Source: Pseudomonadota bacterium
Lineage (GTDB): Bacteria; Pseudomonadota; Gammaproteobacteria; Steroidobacterales; Steroidobacteraceae
Assembly: GCA_023391815.1 (NCBI GenBank)
Contig: JAEWAF010000107.1
Span: forward strand, 1-64,000
Length of the DNA: 64,000 nucleotides
Direction of reading: 5' to 3'
Shown here: piece by piece, positions 36,082 through 44,822 of the stretch
Layout of the letters: each line of letters opens with the position of its first letter
Position numbering within the stretch: the first letter of the stretch is position 1
The notes under the pieces: generated by a model
Database searches by the model: none
What the model saw: the letters and a program-made list of their open reading frames with translations, nothing else
Told to the model about the DNA's origin: nothing
Program-made: the position numbers and the translations under genes

Positions 36082-37347
36082 TCAGAGCAGGACAAACACT
36101 GCGGCGGCAAGCACGGTCGGGCCTGCCGCTCCGAGCAGCAACGCGCCCGCGCCGATGGTTTCATCGGCGAAACCACGTCTCAATAGTGTGACGCCCGCGG
36201 GATTTGGCGCGTTCGCTATGACGGTGAGGCCGCCACCCGCGACGGCTCCGGCGACGAGCATGTACTTTGCTTCTGCACTGATGCCTGTGATGAGCGAGCC
36301 GAGGTATGTCAGAGCCGCGTTGTCAGTGACCGCGGTCAATCCAAGCGCACCGAAGAACAAAGCCAGTGGCTCCAGCCCCGACACGATGGGTTGCAGCCAC
36401 CATCGCTGCATGCCGCCGAGCAGGACCAGGCCCGCCAGGAAGAAGCCGACCAGCAATGCTTCCTTGATGATCAGTGGACTCTGATAGCGGTCGTAGGCTT
36501 GAGTGAAGCCGAGGAACATCAAGAACAGGCCCACAAAGATGATCGGGTGATGGGCGAATATAACGACGCCGCAGAGGAACGAGGCGTGCGCGATCACCAC
36601 GGCGAGAGGAGTGGTGGGGGCATCAGCAGACCTCGCCGAGTGCGTGGGGCGCAGGTGCCGTCGTATCGCGAAGGTAGCCACCGTCGCATTGATGAACACG
36701 ACCACGGCGGCCTTCCAGCCGAAGTGAGTCAGCATGAACATGCTATCCCAGCCCCACGTGGACGCGACCATCAGCACGGGTGGTGCGGCGTACGAGGTGA
36801 GCGTCCCGCCGATCGATACGTTTACAAACAGCGCGCCGAGCGCGAGATATTTCAGGTGCTCAGGAATATGCCGCTGGAATGCCTGGGGAGCCAGCATCAG
36901 TGCAGCGATGGTCATCGCCGCCGGTTCCGTGATCAGCGATCCGAACAGCGGCACGACCGAGAGACTCAGCCATGTGAGCATGGCTGGAGCCGGAAACGGC
37001 AGTACCCGGGCAAGCGTGTGAAGCGCGGTCTCGACCGCGTGCAGGATCGGCCGAGAGGCGGCGATCACCATGACCACGAAGACAAAAAGCGGTTCGGTGT
37101 AATTGCGCGACTCGGCATACTGGAGCGCGGCGGGTCCGCTCGAGAGTAGCGCCATGAAGGCAATGAGCACGATGGCCCAGAAGCCGAACACCACTTCGAC
37201 TTCGCCCAGCAAGTGAAACAGACCGGCATGTCGGGGCGAGCGCGCCGCAAGTCGTTCGAGTTGCTTGGCCGCGAAGGTGTGGGCCAAGGCGAGGGCGAAC
37301 AGTGCAGCCGCAATTTTCTGCAGAAGGGGATCGGTTTCCGCGGTCAT
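36082..37347 (-). CDS. Putative Na+/H+ antiporter (Na_H_antiport_3-type family)
   Basis: A 421-residue protein with about ten hydrophobic segments. It resembles the family annotated as putative Na+/H+ antiporter, with the conserved patterns FGSLITEPAAMTIAAL, GGTLTSYAAPPVLMVA, AVTDNAALTYLGS and ANAPNPAG, where Asn/Asp pairs could carry sodium. I set the start at the ATG at 37347; the longer frame to 37425 adds a basic, non-family N-terminus. It ends six bases from the convergent P1B ATPase stop. Ion specificity is untested in most members. Confidence 0.8.
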   Translation of the reverse strand: MTAETDPLLQKIAAALFALALAHTFAAKQLERLAARSPRHAGLFHLLGEVEVVFGFWAIVLIAFMALLSSGPAALQYAESRNYTEPLFVFVVMVIAASRPILHAVETALHTLARVLPFPAPAMLTWLSLSVVPLFGSLITEPAAMTIAALMLAPQAFQRHIPEHLKYLALGALFVNVSIGGTLTSYAAPPVLMVASTWGWDSMFMLTHFGWKAAVVVFINATVATFAIRRHLRPTHSARSADAPTTPLAVVIAHASFLCGVVIFAHHPIIFVGLFLMFLGFTQAYDRYQSPLIIKEALLVGFFLAGLVLLGGMQRWWLQPIVSGLEPLALFFGALGLTAVTDNAALTYLGSLITGISAEAKYMLVAGAVAGGGLTVIANAPNPAGVTLLRRGFADETIGAGALLLGAAGPTVLAAAVFVLL

Positions 37348-37607
37348 GGAGCATAGCCAGCCCGCGCGGCGGCCCGACCTGCGCATACCTGTCGGACGAC
37401 CATTCGCTCGACACCCGGCCGGCACTATACATGATGAAGCGCGGCGCGTGCGGCCAATCCAAAGCTCAGCGCTCTGTCCGACGCATCAAGGCAGCCTGTG
37501 CGGAACTACCTCGGATTTCGCGGGTGAGCTAGGGGGATCCACCTCTGGTGGCGGTGATCGGACCTGCCGACACTCTGCAACGGGGCAAGGTGTTTGCGAG
37601 GGAGCCA

Positions 37608-38309
37608 ATGCGCGTATCGATCTCGGCAGTAGCTGCGACTCTGCTTTGTTTGCTCGTGAGCGACAGGCCCGATGCTTCACCGTTGAGCGTCGACGAGAAA
37701 GTGCGCAATGCGCTACAACTGGATCAGAACGTCGATCACGGCAAGAAGCTTTACCAAACCCACTGTGCTCAATGTCACGGGCCACAAGCGCTCGGCAGCG
37801 CGGCCAAGGTGATTCCATCGCTGGCGGGACAGCGGCGTGCCTATCTGGTTAAACAGTTGGCGGACTTCAGCGAATCGGAGCGCACCAGTCCACAGATGCA
37901 CGCGGTCGTCGCCAAACCGGGTTTGTCGAACGAGCAGGCCTGGGCGGATCTTTCCGGGTACCTGAACTCGCTGCGGCCGGCCAGCTTCCCACAAACCGGC
38001 GACGGCCGCGGGCTCGAGCTCGGAGAAGCGATTTTTCAGGACCAGTGTGCATCCTGTCATGAGCAGGATGCGCGGGGCGACGACGACGGGTTCATTCCTT
38101 CCTTGCGCGACCAGCACTATTCCTATCTCGTGCGTCAGACGCGAAGCATCGCTTCCTGGCACCGATTCAACGTCGATGCCGATCTCGTGCGATATCTGGA
38201 TAGCTTGGACACCGAAGAGACGACCGCAGTGGCCGATTACCTCTCGCGCATGCGCGGCCCGGTCAAGGATCGTGACCGGATGAACGACGATGGCACCGTC
38301 AACAACTGA
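37608..38309 (+). CDS. Diheme cytochrome c (c4-like), exported
   Basis: A 233-residue periplasmic cytochrome with two heme sites, CAQCH (about residue 58) and CASCH (about residue 153), each in a standard cytochrome c lobe, as in cytochrome c4 that donates electrons to terminal oxidases. A signal peptide (core SAVAATLLCLL, cleavage near DAS) precedes it. The ATG at 37608 is chosen because the signal starts there; GGGAG precedes it but is close. It lies divergent from the antiporter and convergent with htpX. Confidence 0.88.
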   Translation: MRVSISAVAATLLCLLVSDRPDASPLSVDEKVRNALQLDQNVDHGKKLYQTHCAQCHGPQALGSAAKVIPSLAGQRRAYLVKQLADFSESERTSPQMHAVVAKPGLSNEQAWADLSGYLNSLRPASFPQTGDGRGLELGEAIFQDQCASCHEQDARGDDDGFIPSLRDQHYSYLVRQTRSIASWHRFNVDADLVRYLDSLDTEETTAVADYLSRMRGPVKDRDRMNDDGTVNN

Positions 38310-38327
38310 AAAAGGCGGCCGCCGAGC

Positions 38328-39221
38328 TCAGAAATAGCGCTGGCTGCGAAGCGCGTCGATACGCTCGGGAATGGGTGGATGGCTCATGAACAGTTTTCGC
38401 AGGCCCTGCGCTACGTCACCGTCGATACCGAACGCTTTGAACTGACCCGGCAGCTCGGCGCCGGATTGCGCTTCGAGCCGTTCCAGCGCGCCGATCATGG
38501 TCGATGTGCCGGCCAGCTTCGCGCCGCCCGCATCCGCACGGAATTCTCGTTGCCGCGAGAACCACATCACCACGATGTTGGCGAGCAACCCAAGCACGAT
38601 CTGTAGAACGATGACGATCAGGAAGTAGAACGGACCGGGGCCACGACGTTCATCCTGCGCGCCGCCGCGCATCGCGCCGTCGATGAGGGTACCGATGGCC
38701 CGGGACAGGAAGATGACGAATGTGTTGACCACGCCCTGGATCAAGGCGAGCGTCACCATATCGCCATTCGACACGTGCGTGATCTCATGGCCGAGCACGG
38801 CTTCTGCCTCTTGTTGTGACATTCCCCGCAACAGCCCGGAGCTGACGGCCACCAATGCATTGTCCCGCTTGGCGCCGGTGGCGAAGGCATTCATCTCGGG
38901 TGCATCGAAGACGCCGACCTCGGGCATGCCGATGCCGGCGCGCTGCGCATGGTGGCGCACCGTCTCGATGAGCCATGCTTCGGTGGCATTCGACGGTGTT
39001 TCTATCACGCGCACGCCCATCAGATGCTTCGCGGACCATTTCGAGATCGCAAGCGAAATGAACGAGCCGACGAAGCCGATCACGGCTGCCATGATCAGCA
39101 GACTCCCCATGTCGATTCCCTGACGTGCCAGCGCGAGGTCGAGCCCGAGGATCCTCGCCACGAACGACAACAGCACGAGCACGGCAAGGTTGGTGACGAG
39201 GAACAAAGCAATGCGTTTCAT
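38328..39221 (-). CDS. htpX: Membrane protease HtpX
   Basis: A 297-residue inner-membrane zinc metalloprotease that degrades misfolded membrane proteins. It shows the N-terminal membrane pair (MKRIALFLVTNLAVLVLLSFVA), the zinc motif VLGHEITHVSNGDM, a second membrane pair around VVNTFVIFLSRAIG and FYFLIVIVLQIVLG, and a third ligand (Glu) in QREFRADAGG. The ending HPPIPERIDALR is also typical. In many bacteria htpX is induced by envelope or heat stress. The start is the ATG at 39221; the frame opens a few codons earlier. Confidence 0.97.
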   Translation of the reverse strand: MKRIALFLVTNLAVLVLLSFVARILGLDLALARQGIDMGSLLIMAAVIGFVGSFISLAISKWSAKHLMGVRVIETPSNATEAWLIETVRHHAQRAGIGMPEVGVFDAPEMNAFATGAKRDNALVAVSSGLLRGMSQQEAEAVLGHEITHVSNGDMVTLALIQGVVNTFVIFLSRAIGTLIDGAMRGGAQDERRGPGPFYFLIVIVLQIVLGLLANIVVMWFSRQREFRADAGGAKLAGTSTMIGALERLEAQSGAELPGQFKAFGIDGDVAQGLRKLFMSHPPIPERIDALRSQRYF

Positions 39222-39655
39222 GGGACATCGCTCGGTTGGCACCGTACTCGGGTGCTTCGGATCGCGCCTTCATCAGTAGCAGGTCGCAGTCGGCTAGTCG
39301 AGTCAAGGTGTGCACGGCGCGCTGTCGGTGCTCGCGGGGTTGCCGGGCGATTTCCCTGGTGCACTGGAGCAATCGAGTATGAGCGTCGTAGGAGTCGGGC
39401 GGACCCGAGCGTTCCCGACACCGCCACGCGGCTTCGGTACCAGCAGCGGCTTACGTTGTTAGCGGAAGTGCGCGCCAACTCCGCAGAAGCCCCGGTTCGA
39501 CGCGCACGCAAGCTGCGCGACCATGTGACAGCAAGCGTGCGAGCGGTCGGCAAGCATGCGCTGGCGGCGCGCTCGCCATCGCGAACGGGCATTGACGTGA
39601 CACTGCCCGTGCGCGGTCGAGCCGATCTATGAACCGTAGAACCTGGAGCTGAATC
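39222..39655. other. 434-bp stretch without a supported gene
   Basis: It lies between htpX and the nicotinate phosphoribosyltransferase gene. Arg/Ala-rich open frames cross it on both strands, but none shows family features or a convincing ribosome site. The htpX promoter is expected at its left end and the pncB promoter at its right end. I could not place either. Confidence 0.4.
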
Positions 39656-41003
39656 ATGGCGACGCAGGGCAATCTTCCTTCGGTATTGCTGACCGATTGG
39701 TATCAGTTGTCGATGCTGGATGCGTACTACCGTCTGGGAATGACGCAGACGGCGATGTTCGAGTTCTTCGTGCGACGCTTGCCCGAGTGGCGCAGCTTTT
39801 TGGTCGCCGCGGGACTGGAGCAGGCGCTCGAGTATCTCGAGAACCTCCGCTTCAGCGCTGAAGAGATCGACTGGCTCGCGTCCACCGGGCGTCTGAGCGA
39901 GAGCACGTTGGAGCGGCTGGCCTCATTCCGTTTCACGGGTCGTGTGTTTGCCGTGCCCCGAAGGTACGGTGTTCTTTGCAAGCGAGCCCATCCTGCGGGT
40001 GGAAGCTCCGTTACCCGAAGCGCAGCTGGTCGAGAGTCGGCTGGTCAGCCTGCTTCATTATCAAACATTGGTAGCGTCGAAGGCCGCGCGATGCCGACTG
40101 GCCGCGCCGAAGGCCGAGCTGATCGATTTCGGGATGCGACGCGCGCACGGCGCCGAAGCTGCTTTGCTCGCGAGCAGGGCGGCTTACATCGCGGGTATCG
40201 ATGCCACGGCCACCGTCGAAGCATCGTACCGATATGGCATTCCTCCGGCGGGCACCATGGCGCATTCGTTCGTTCAAGCGCACGAATTCGAAGCGGATGC
40301 ATTCCTGAACTTCGCACGCTGCCAACCGGAAGGCATCGTTTTGCTCATCGATACGTACGACGTTCGGCGCGGTGCGCAGCGTGTTGCGGAGCTGTCGAAT
40401 CAGTTGCGGGCCGAGAAGATCAAGATTTACGGCGTAAGGATCGACAGCGGCGACCTCGCCGAGTCGGCCGTCGTGGTGCGGGCCGTGCTGGATCGAGGCG
40501 GCTGCGGCGACGTTCGCATCTTCGCCAGCGGCGGACTGGACGAATATTCCATCGATGCGATGGTCGCGGTGCATGCGCCGATCGATGCGTTCTGCCTCGG
40601 CACCAAACTGGTGGTTTCCGAAGACGCGCCTTCGCTCGATTGCGCCTACAAGCTACAGCAATACGACGGTCGTCCGGTGCGAAAACTTTCGCAATGGAAG
40701 GAAACCTGGCCGGGGCCGCGGCAGGTCTACCGGCAGTACGATGCGAGCGGTTATCTGTGCATGGACTCGCTGGCGTGCGAGGACGAGATCATCGACGGCC
40801 AGCCGCTATTGCACGAGGTGATGACGAATGGTCGCCGTATGGGCTCGCCTCCGCCGTTGCAGGAGGTCCGCGTGTATTGCGCCGAACAGTTGGCGAGGTT
40901 GCCGCCGGCGTATCGAACGTTGGAGCGCGTACTGCAAGCGCCGGTCAAGGTCTCACAGCGCCAGCATCAGTTGGCGCAAGAGGTCGGACTCGTTCCGCAC
41001 TGA
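39656..41003 (+). pseudogene. pncB: Nicotinate phosphoribosyltransferase, frameshifted
   Basis: Cytoplasmic NAD-salvage enzyme that makes nicotinate mononucleotide from nicotinate and PRPP. The first ~100 residues (LLTDWYQLSMLDAYY, EFFVRRLPEWRSFLVAAGL) are in one frame and the rest (PEGTVFFASEPILRVEAPLPEAQLVE, the VRIDSGDLAE block and ASGGLDEYSI) in the next. A run of four C at 39956-39959, where three would keep the frame (VFAVPEGT), explains it: a +1 insertion. The restored protein would be about 448 residues. The GGAG site lies eight bases before the ATG. It is either an authentic pseudogene or a homopolymer error. Confidence 0.85.
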
Positions 41004-41135
41004 TCCGCGCCGTTACCGCTGCCAGAATATAGATGAGCAGATGACACGTAGTTCTTACGGCGATCTCCGCATGGCCCGCTGCGGCATCGGGATGAACACT
41101 GCGCCAGGGCGCTTGGACCATTCCCGGAGGCTGTC

Positions 41136-41588
41136 ATGAGAATCGGTGAAATTTGTCGGCATGGCGTCGTCTCGATCGCCAATACCGAAGGCATCGCGGA
41201 GGCGGCGCGCCTGATGCGGCAGCATCACGTCGGGTTCCTGATCGTGCATCAACTCGGCGACGATTTGCGCCGTCCCATCGGCGTGTTGACCGATCGCGAC
41301 CTGATCGTCGAGGTCATGGCGAAGCAGGTCGACCCGGCGACCGTCAAGGTCGATGACGTCATGAAACGGCAGCCGTTGGTCGCGATCGAGAGCGAAGACT
41401 TGGGCGATCTGCTGCAGGCGATGCGCAATTCCGGCGTTCGCCGTGTGCCAGTGGTCGATGTTCGTGGCGGGTTGGTTGGCGTGATTGCCACGGACGATAT
41501 TCTCGACATCATCACGACGTTCATGTGCGACATCACCGGATCCATCAAACACGAGCAACGAGTCGAGCGGCGTGCGCGAGTCGGGTGA
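41136..41588 (+). CDS. Tandem CBS-domain protein
   Basis: A 150-residue cytoplasmic protein made of two CBS motifs (residues about 1-60 and 70-135), each with the GVLTDRDL/GVIATDDIL beta-alpha ending that forms the adenosyl-binding cleft. Such stand-alone pairs bind AMP, ATP, NAD or S-adenosylmethionine and act as energy sensors for partner proteins. It starts an operon-like run of seven same-strand genes through 45758; the PduL-type gene begins one base after its stop. GGAGG lies six bases before the ATG. Confidence 0.92.
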   Translation: MRIGEICRHGVVSIANTEGIAEAARLMRQHHVGFLIVHQLGDDLRRPIGVLTDRDLIVEVMAKQVDPATVKVDDVMKRQPLVAIESEDLGDLLQAMRNSGVRRVPVVDVRGGLVGVIATDDILDIITTFMCDITGSIKHEQRVERRARVG

Positions 41589-41589
41589 G

Positions 41590-42168
41590 ATGCGAATACC
41601 GATCGCCGTTTCGGCGCGGCATGCCCATCTGAGTCAGGCGACGCTGCAACGGCTGTTCGGCGATCGATTCGAGCTGCACGTTCGCAACTGGCTGTCGCAA
41701 ACCGGCCAGTTCTCCGCGCAGGAGACGGTGAGCCTCGTCGGACCGCGGGGTCGAATCGATCATGTGCGTCTGATGGGGCCGCCGCGAGCATGCGATCAGA
41801 TCGAGCTGTCACGCAGCGATGAATGGACGCTGGGCGTTGCGGCGCCATTGCGCGTGTCGGGCGACGTGGCCAATACACCCGGACTGGACGTCATCGGACC
41901 GGCCGGCACCGTGACATTGTCGAGCGGAGTGATCACCGCTCATCGTCATATCCATATGAATCCGGAGGATGCACGACAGCTCGGAGTGCGTGACGGGCAA
42001 GTCGTGAGCGCCAGGATCGACAGCGACGGCCGCGATCTGACTTTTGCCGACATCGTCGTCCGCGTCTCGCCGGAGTTCCGCCTGGAGCTGCACCTGGACA
42101 CCGATGAGGCCAATGCGGCGGGCGTCACCAACGGCAGCTATGCGGAGCTGATCCGCGAGTCTCGGTGA
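41590..42168 (+). CDS. pduL: PduL-type phosphate acyltransferase (phosphotransacetylase)
   Basis: A 192-residue enzyme that interconverts acyl-CoA and acyl phosphate. The PduL pattern is clear along its length: N-terminal VSARHAHLS zinc motif, LSQTGQFSAQETVSLVGP, RLMGPPRACDQIELS, central VSGDVANTPG, then ITAHRHIHMNPEDA and ELHLDTDEANAAG. Histidines in these motifs bind two zincs. PduL normally serves 1,2-propanediol microcompartments, but here no shell protein, encapsulation peptide or aldehyde dehydrogenase adjoins, so it probably works free in the cytoplasm as a phosphotransacetylase with a kinase encoded elsewhere. It starts one base after the CBS gene. Confidence 0.85.
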   Translation: MRIPIAVSARHAHLSQATLQRLFGDRFELHVRNWLSQTGQFSAQETVSLVGPRGRIDHVRLMGPPRACDQIELSRSDEWTLGVAAPLRVSGDVANTPGLDVIGPAGTVTLSSGVITAHRHIHMNPEDARQLGVRDGQVVSARIDSDGRDLTFADIVVRVSPEFRLELHLDTDEANAAGVTNGSYAELIRESR

Positions 42169-42256
42169 AGTACGTAATCGACCGTGAACACTCCGGGCTA
42201 TCGACCGGGCCCGTTGCTGTCAATCTGCTCGCGTGGGATCGATGAAGGAGCCGGGC

Positions 42257-42673
42257 ATGAAGTTCTGGTTGATTCCAGTCGGGGTTGTCATCTGGACGCT
42301 GGCAGGCTGCGCCTCGCAACCGACACAGCACGATCTGATGCAGATGTCCGGGCTCGAAATGTATGAATCGCTTTGTGCCAGTTGTCATGGCGCGAGCGCT
42401 CAGGGCGACGGTCCGGTCGCGCCACTCATCAAAATTCACGTGCCCGACCTGACCCGGATCGCTCAACGCAACGGTGGTGAATTCCCGGCCGAGGACGTGC
42501 ACCGCACGATCGACGGTCGCTTCGAACATCCGGCGCACGGACCGCGTGACATGCCGGTGTGGGGCTGGCAGTTTTATCGCAGTCAGTCGATGAACGATCC
42601 AGCCGAGCGCGCGCGCGTGGATGCGCTGATCGATCGACTGGTCGACTACCTGCGTACCATTCAAAAGAGTTAA
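42257..42673 (+). CDS. Monoheme cytochrome c lipoprotein
   Basis: A 138-residue protein with a lipoprotein signal (LAGC at residue ~17) and one CASCH heme site, in a class I cytochrome fold whose axial Met is probably in DMPVWG. The mature part is similar to the next gene's product, so the two are tandem paralogs. GGAG lies seven bases before the ATG at 42257; an upstream in-frame ATG at 42233 is less likely. It would be anchored in a membrane facing the periplasm. Confidence 0.88.
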   Translation: MKFWLIPVGVVIWTLAGCASQPTQHDLMQMSGLEMYESLCASCHGASAQGDGPVAPLIKIHVPDLTRIAQRNGGEFPAEDVHRTIDGRFEHPAHGPRDMPVWGWQFYRSQSMNDPAERARVDALIDRLVDYLRTIQKS

Positions 42674-42682
42674 GGACGATTC

Positions 42683-43114
42683 ATGCGTACCACACCGCTC
42701 ATCTGCACGCTGGCTCTATTGACCTGGAGTGCGGCGGCCGGCGCCGTCGACTATGTGGCGATGTCGGGCCAGCAACTCTACGTCCGCTTCTGTGCCAGCT
42801 GTCACGGTGTATCAGGCCGAGGCGACGGCCCCGTCGCCGGTGCTTTCAAAGTGGAAGTGCCCGACCTGACGCTCATCGCGCGACGCGCCGGCGGCTCGTA
42901 TCCACGAGACCGTATCGCACAGATCATCGATGGTCGTTTCGTCATCGGTGCGCACGGCAGCCGCACGATGCCCGTTTGGGGCGAAGATCTCAGTCAACTG
43001 CAGCTGGGCAACCCCGATGCCGAGCGCGGCACACGACTGATGATCCAGCGGTTGGCGGACTACGTCTGGCTGTTGCAGAAGCCAGTCGCCGGGCAAACCG
43101 AGGAGCAGCGATGA
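42683..43114 (+). CDS. Monoheme cytochrome c, soluble
   Basis: A 143-residue periplasmic cytochrome with a cleaved signal peptide (LALLTWSAAAGA) and one CASCH site, with the axial Met in TMPVWG. It begins nine bases after its lipoprotein paralog and shares the GDGPVA and VPDLTLIARR segments with it. Its stop overlaps the start of the next gene (ATGA), so it is translated with the stress protein downstream. Partner and donor are unknown. Confidence 0.88.
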   Translation: MRTTPLICTLALLTWSAAAGAVDYVAMSGQQLYVRFCASCHGVSGRGDGPVAGAFKVEVPDLTLIARRAGGSYPRDRIAQIIDGRFVIGAHGSRTMPVWGEDLSQLQLGNPDAERGTRLMIQRLADYVWLLQKPVAGQTEEQR

Positions 43115-44091
43115 AGATGAATAAGAGACCGTGGAAAACCTTGCTTGTGGTCATCGCCGATCCCTTCGCCGTTGATCAACCGGCACTGACCAAGGCGGTG
43201 GCTTTGTCATTGCGTACCGGTGCGCGTCTGGTCCTGTTCAACTCTTTCATGCTGCCGCAGCCGGTGAACGACGCCTCGATGGGTTCACGTTCGCAGATCA
43301 TCGGCTCGGCGCTGCGTCAGCGGCGCGAGCGCATGGAGGCGCTCATCGATGTGACCCGGGCCCGCGATTCGAAGTGCATCGCCATTTGGGACTATCCCGC
43401 GCATGAGGCCATCGTTCGACAGGTGCTGAAGACCAAACCGGACCTGCTGATCACCGCCAGCCATCGCCATGGCCGGCTCGCTCGATGGTTGCTCGCCAAC
43501 ACCGATTGGGAATTGATCCGTCAGTGTCCGTGCCCGGTATGGTTCGTGAGATCGCCGGAGATGGCGCCCCGACCGAACATCCTGGTCGCGGTCGATCCGT
43601 TTCACGCCCACGACAAACCGGCTGCGCTCGATGAGCGGCTGGTGGACGCCGCTACTATCGTTGCCGATCAATTTGGCGGGCTGGTGAGCCTCGCGCATGC
43701 CTGTCACATCCCAGACAGCGCACGCTCGGTACGCTCGCTACTGCTCGCGCGTGCGAAGCAGACCGTGCAGGATCTGGCTGCACGACATGGAGTCGATACA
43801 GGCGCGTGTGAAGTGAGGGCGGGCAAGGCGGAAGACGTGATTCCCGCGATCGAGCGACGCGACCGTGCTGACTTGCTCGTCATGGGCGCCGTCTCCCGGA
43901 GTATCGATACACATCCAGTCATCGGCAACACCGCCGAGCGCGTCATCGATCGAGTCGCTTGCGATCTGCTGGTGATCAAGCCCGCGCCGTTCAACGTGCG
44001 TACAAGGGCGCCGAGTGCGCGGCGGCTCGCGAGCGTGCGCGCCACGACCGGCGCTCGGACCAAACGAACACCCGCGCAATACGCAAGTTGA
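43111..44091 (+). CDS. Double universal-stress-domain protein (UspE-like)
   Basis: A 326-residue cytoplasmic protein of two Usp domains (residues about 8-150 and 155-295). The second ends with GNTAERVIDRVACDLLVIKP, the nucleotide-binding GNTAERVI motif of ATP-binding Usp. The C-terminal 30 residues are a basic tail outside the fold. Usp proteins aid survival in energy starvation or respiratory stress. Its ATG overlaps the cytochrome stop codon. The segment NTDWELIRQCPCP also occurs, with the same nucleotide sequence over 24 bases, in the Usp gene at 44823. Confidence 0.9.
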   Translation: MKMNKRPWKTLLVVIADPFAVDQPALTKAVALSLRTGARLVLFNSFMLPQPVNDASMGSRSQIIGSALRQRRERMEALIDVTRARDSKCIAIWDYPAHEAIVRQVLKTKPDLLITASHRHGRLARWLLANTDWELIRQCPCPVWFVRSPEMAPRPNILVAVDPFHAHDKPAALDERLVDAATIVADQFGGLVSLAHACHIPDSARSVRSLLLARAKQTVQDLAARHGVDTGACEVRAGKAEDVIPAIERRDRADLLVMGAVSRSIDTHPVIGNTAERVIDRVACDLLVIKPAPFNVRTRAPSARRLASVRATTGARTKRTPAQYAS

Positions 44092-44106
44092 GATGATCGC
44101 GCCTCC

Positions 44107-44694
44107 GTGACCAAGCGCATCTTGATCGTCGATGGCCATCCCGATCCCGCAGCCGAACGATTCGTGCACGCGCTGGCCGATGCATATCGGGAGGGCGCCG
44201 AGGCGAACCGGCACGAAGTCATGGTGCTGCGGGTGGCGGATCTGGAGTTTCCGTTGTTACGTTCCCAGGAGGACTACGAGAAGGGCGATCCGCCGGAGGC
44301 CATTCGGCAATGTCAGGGCCGCGTCGACTGGGCCACGCACGTGGTCATCCTATATCCGCTTTGGCTGGGCTCGATGCCGGCGCGGCTGAAGGGCTTGCTG
44401 GAACAAATGTTGCGGCCGGGGTTTGCATTCAGCGCGCGCAAGCTGGGCCGCTGGCCGGTGAAATTGCAGTCCGGCAAGAGCGCGCGGATCGTTGTCACCA
44501 TGGGTATGCCCGGATGGGTGTATCGGTGGTACTTTCGCGCTCACAGCGTGCGCAGCCTGGAAAGAAACATTCTGCACTTCATCGGCTTTCGCCACGTGCG
44601 AGCGACGCTGATCGGCAATGTGGCCAACTTGTCCAACAACGCACGGCTGGGATATCTGAGGCGCATGCGCGAGCTGGGACGGCACGCGAGGTAG
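44107..44694 (+). CDS. Flavodoxin-fold NAD(P)H:quinone oxidoreductase
   Basis: A 195-residue FMN- or FAD-dependent reductase of the flavodoxin_2/NQO family. The pattern GHPDP near residue 10, VVILYPLWLGSMPARLKGLLEQMLRPGFAF and the VVTMGMPGWVYRWYFRAH loop are typical. It probably reduces quinones by two electrons to avoid radical formation; KefF/KefG-type proteins of this fold also regulate potassium efflux. It starts with GTG, 15 bases after the Usp gene, in the same operon. Confidence 0.85.
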   Translation: MTKRILIVDGHPDPAAERFVHALADAYREGAEANRHEVMVLRVADLEFPLLRSQEDYEKGDPPEAIRQCQGRVDWATHVVILYPLWLGSMPARLKGLLEQMLRPGFAFSARKLGRWPVKLQSGKSARIVVTMGMPGWVYRWYFRAHSVRSLERNILHFIGFRHVRATLIGNVANLSNNARLGYLRRMRELGRHAR

Positions 44695-44822
44695 CCGGTC
44701 CGCGTTCGAGACACCGTGACAATCCGAGTCGCTTAGGGGGAAGCACCGGTACCCGCGCTGAGGCGTGTGGGATCAGACTCCACAGGGCCAGATAGATCGC
44801 GCCAATCCGCCGAGGCAGGATC

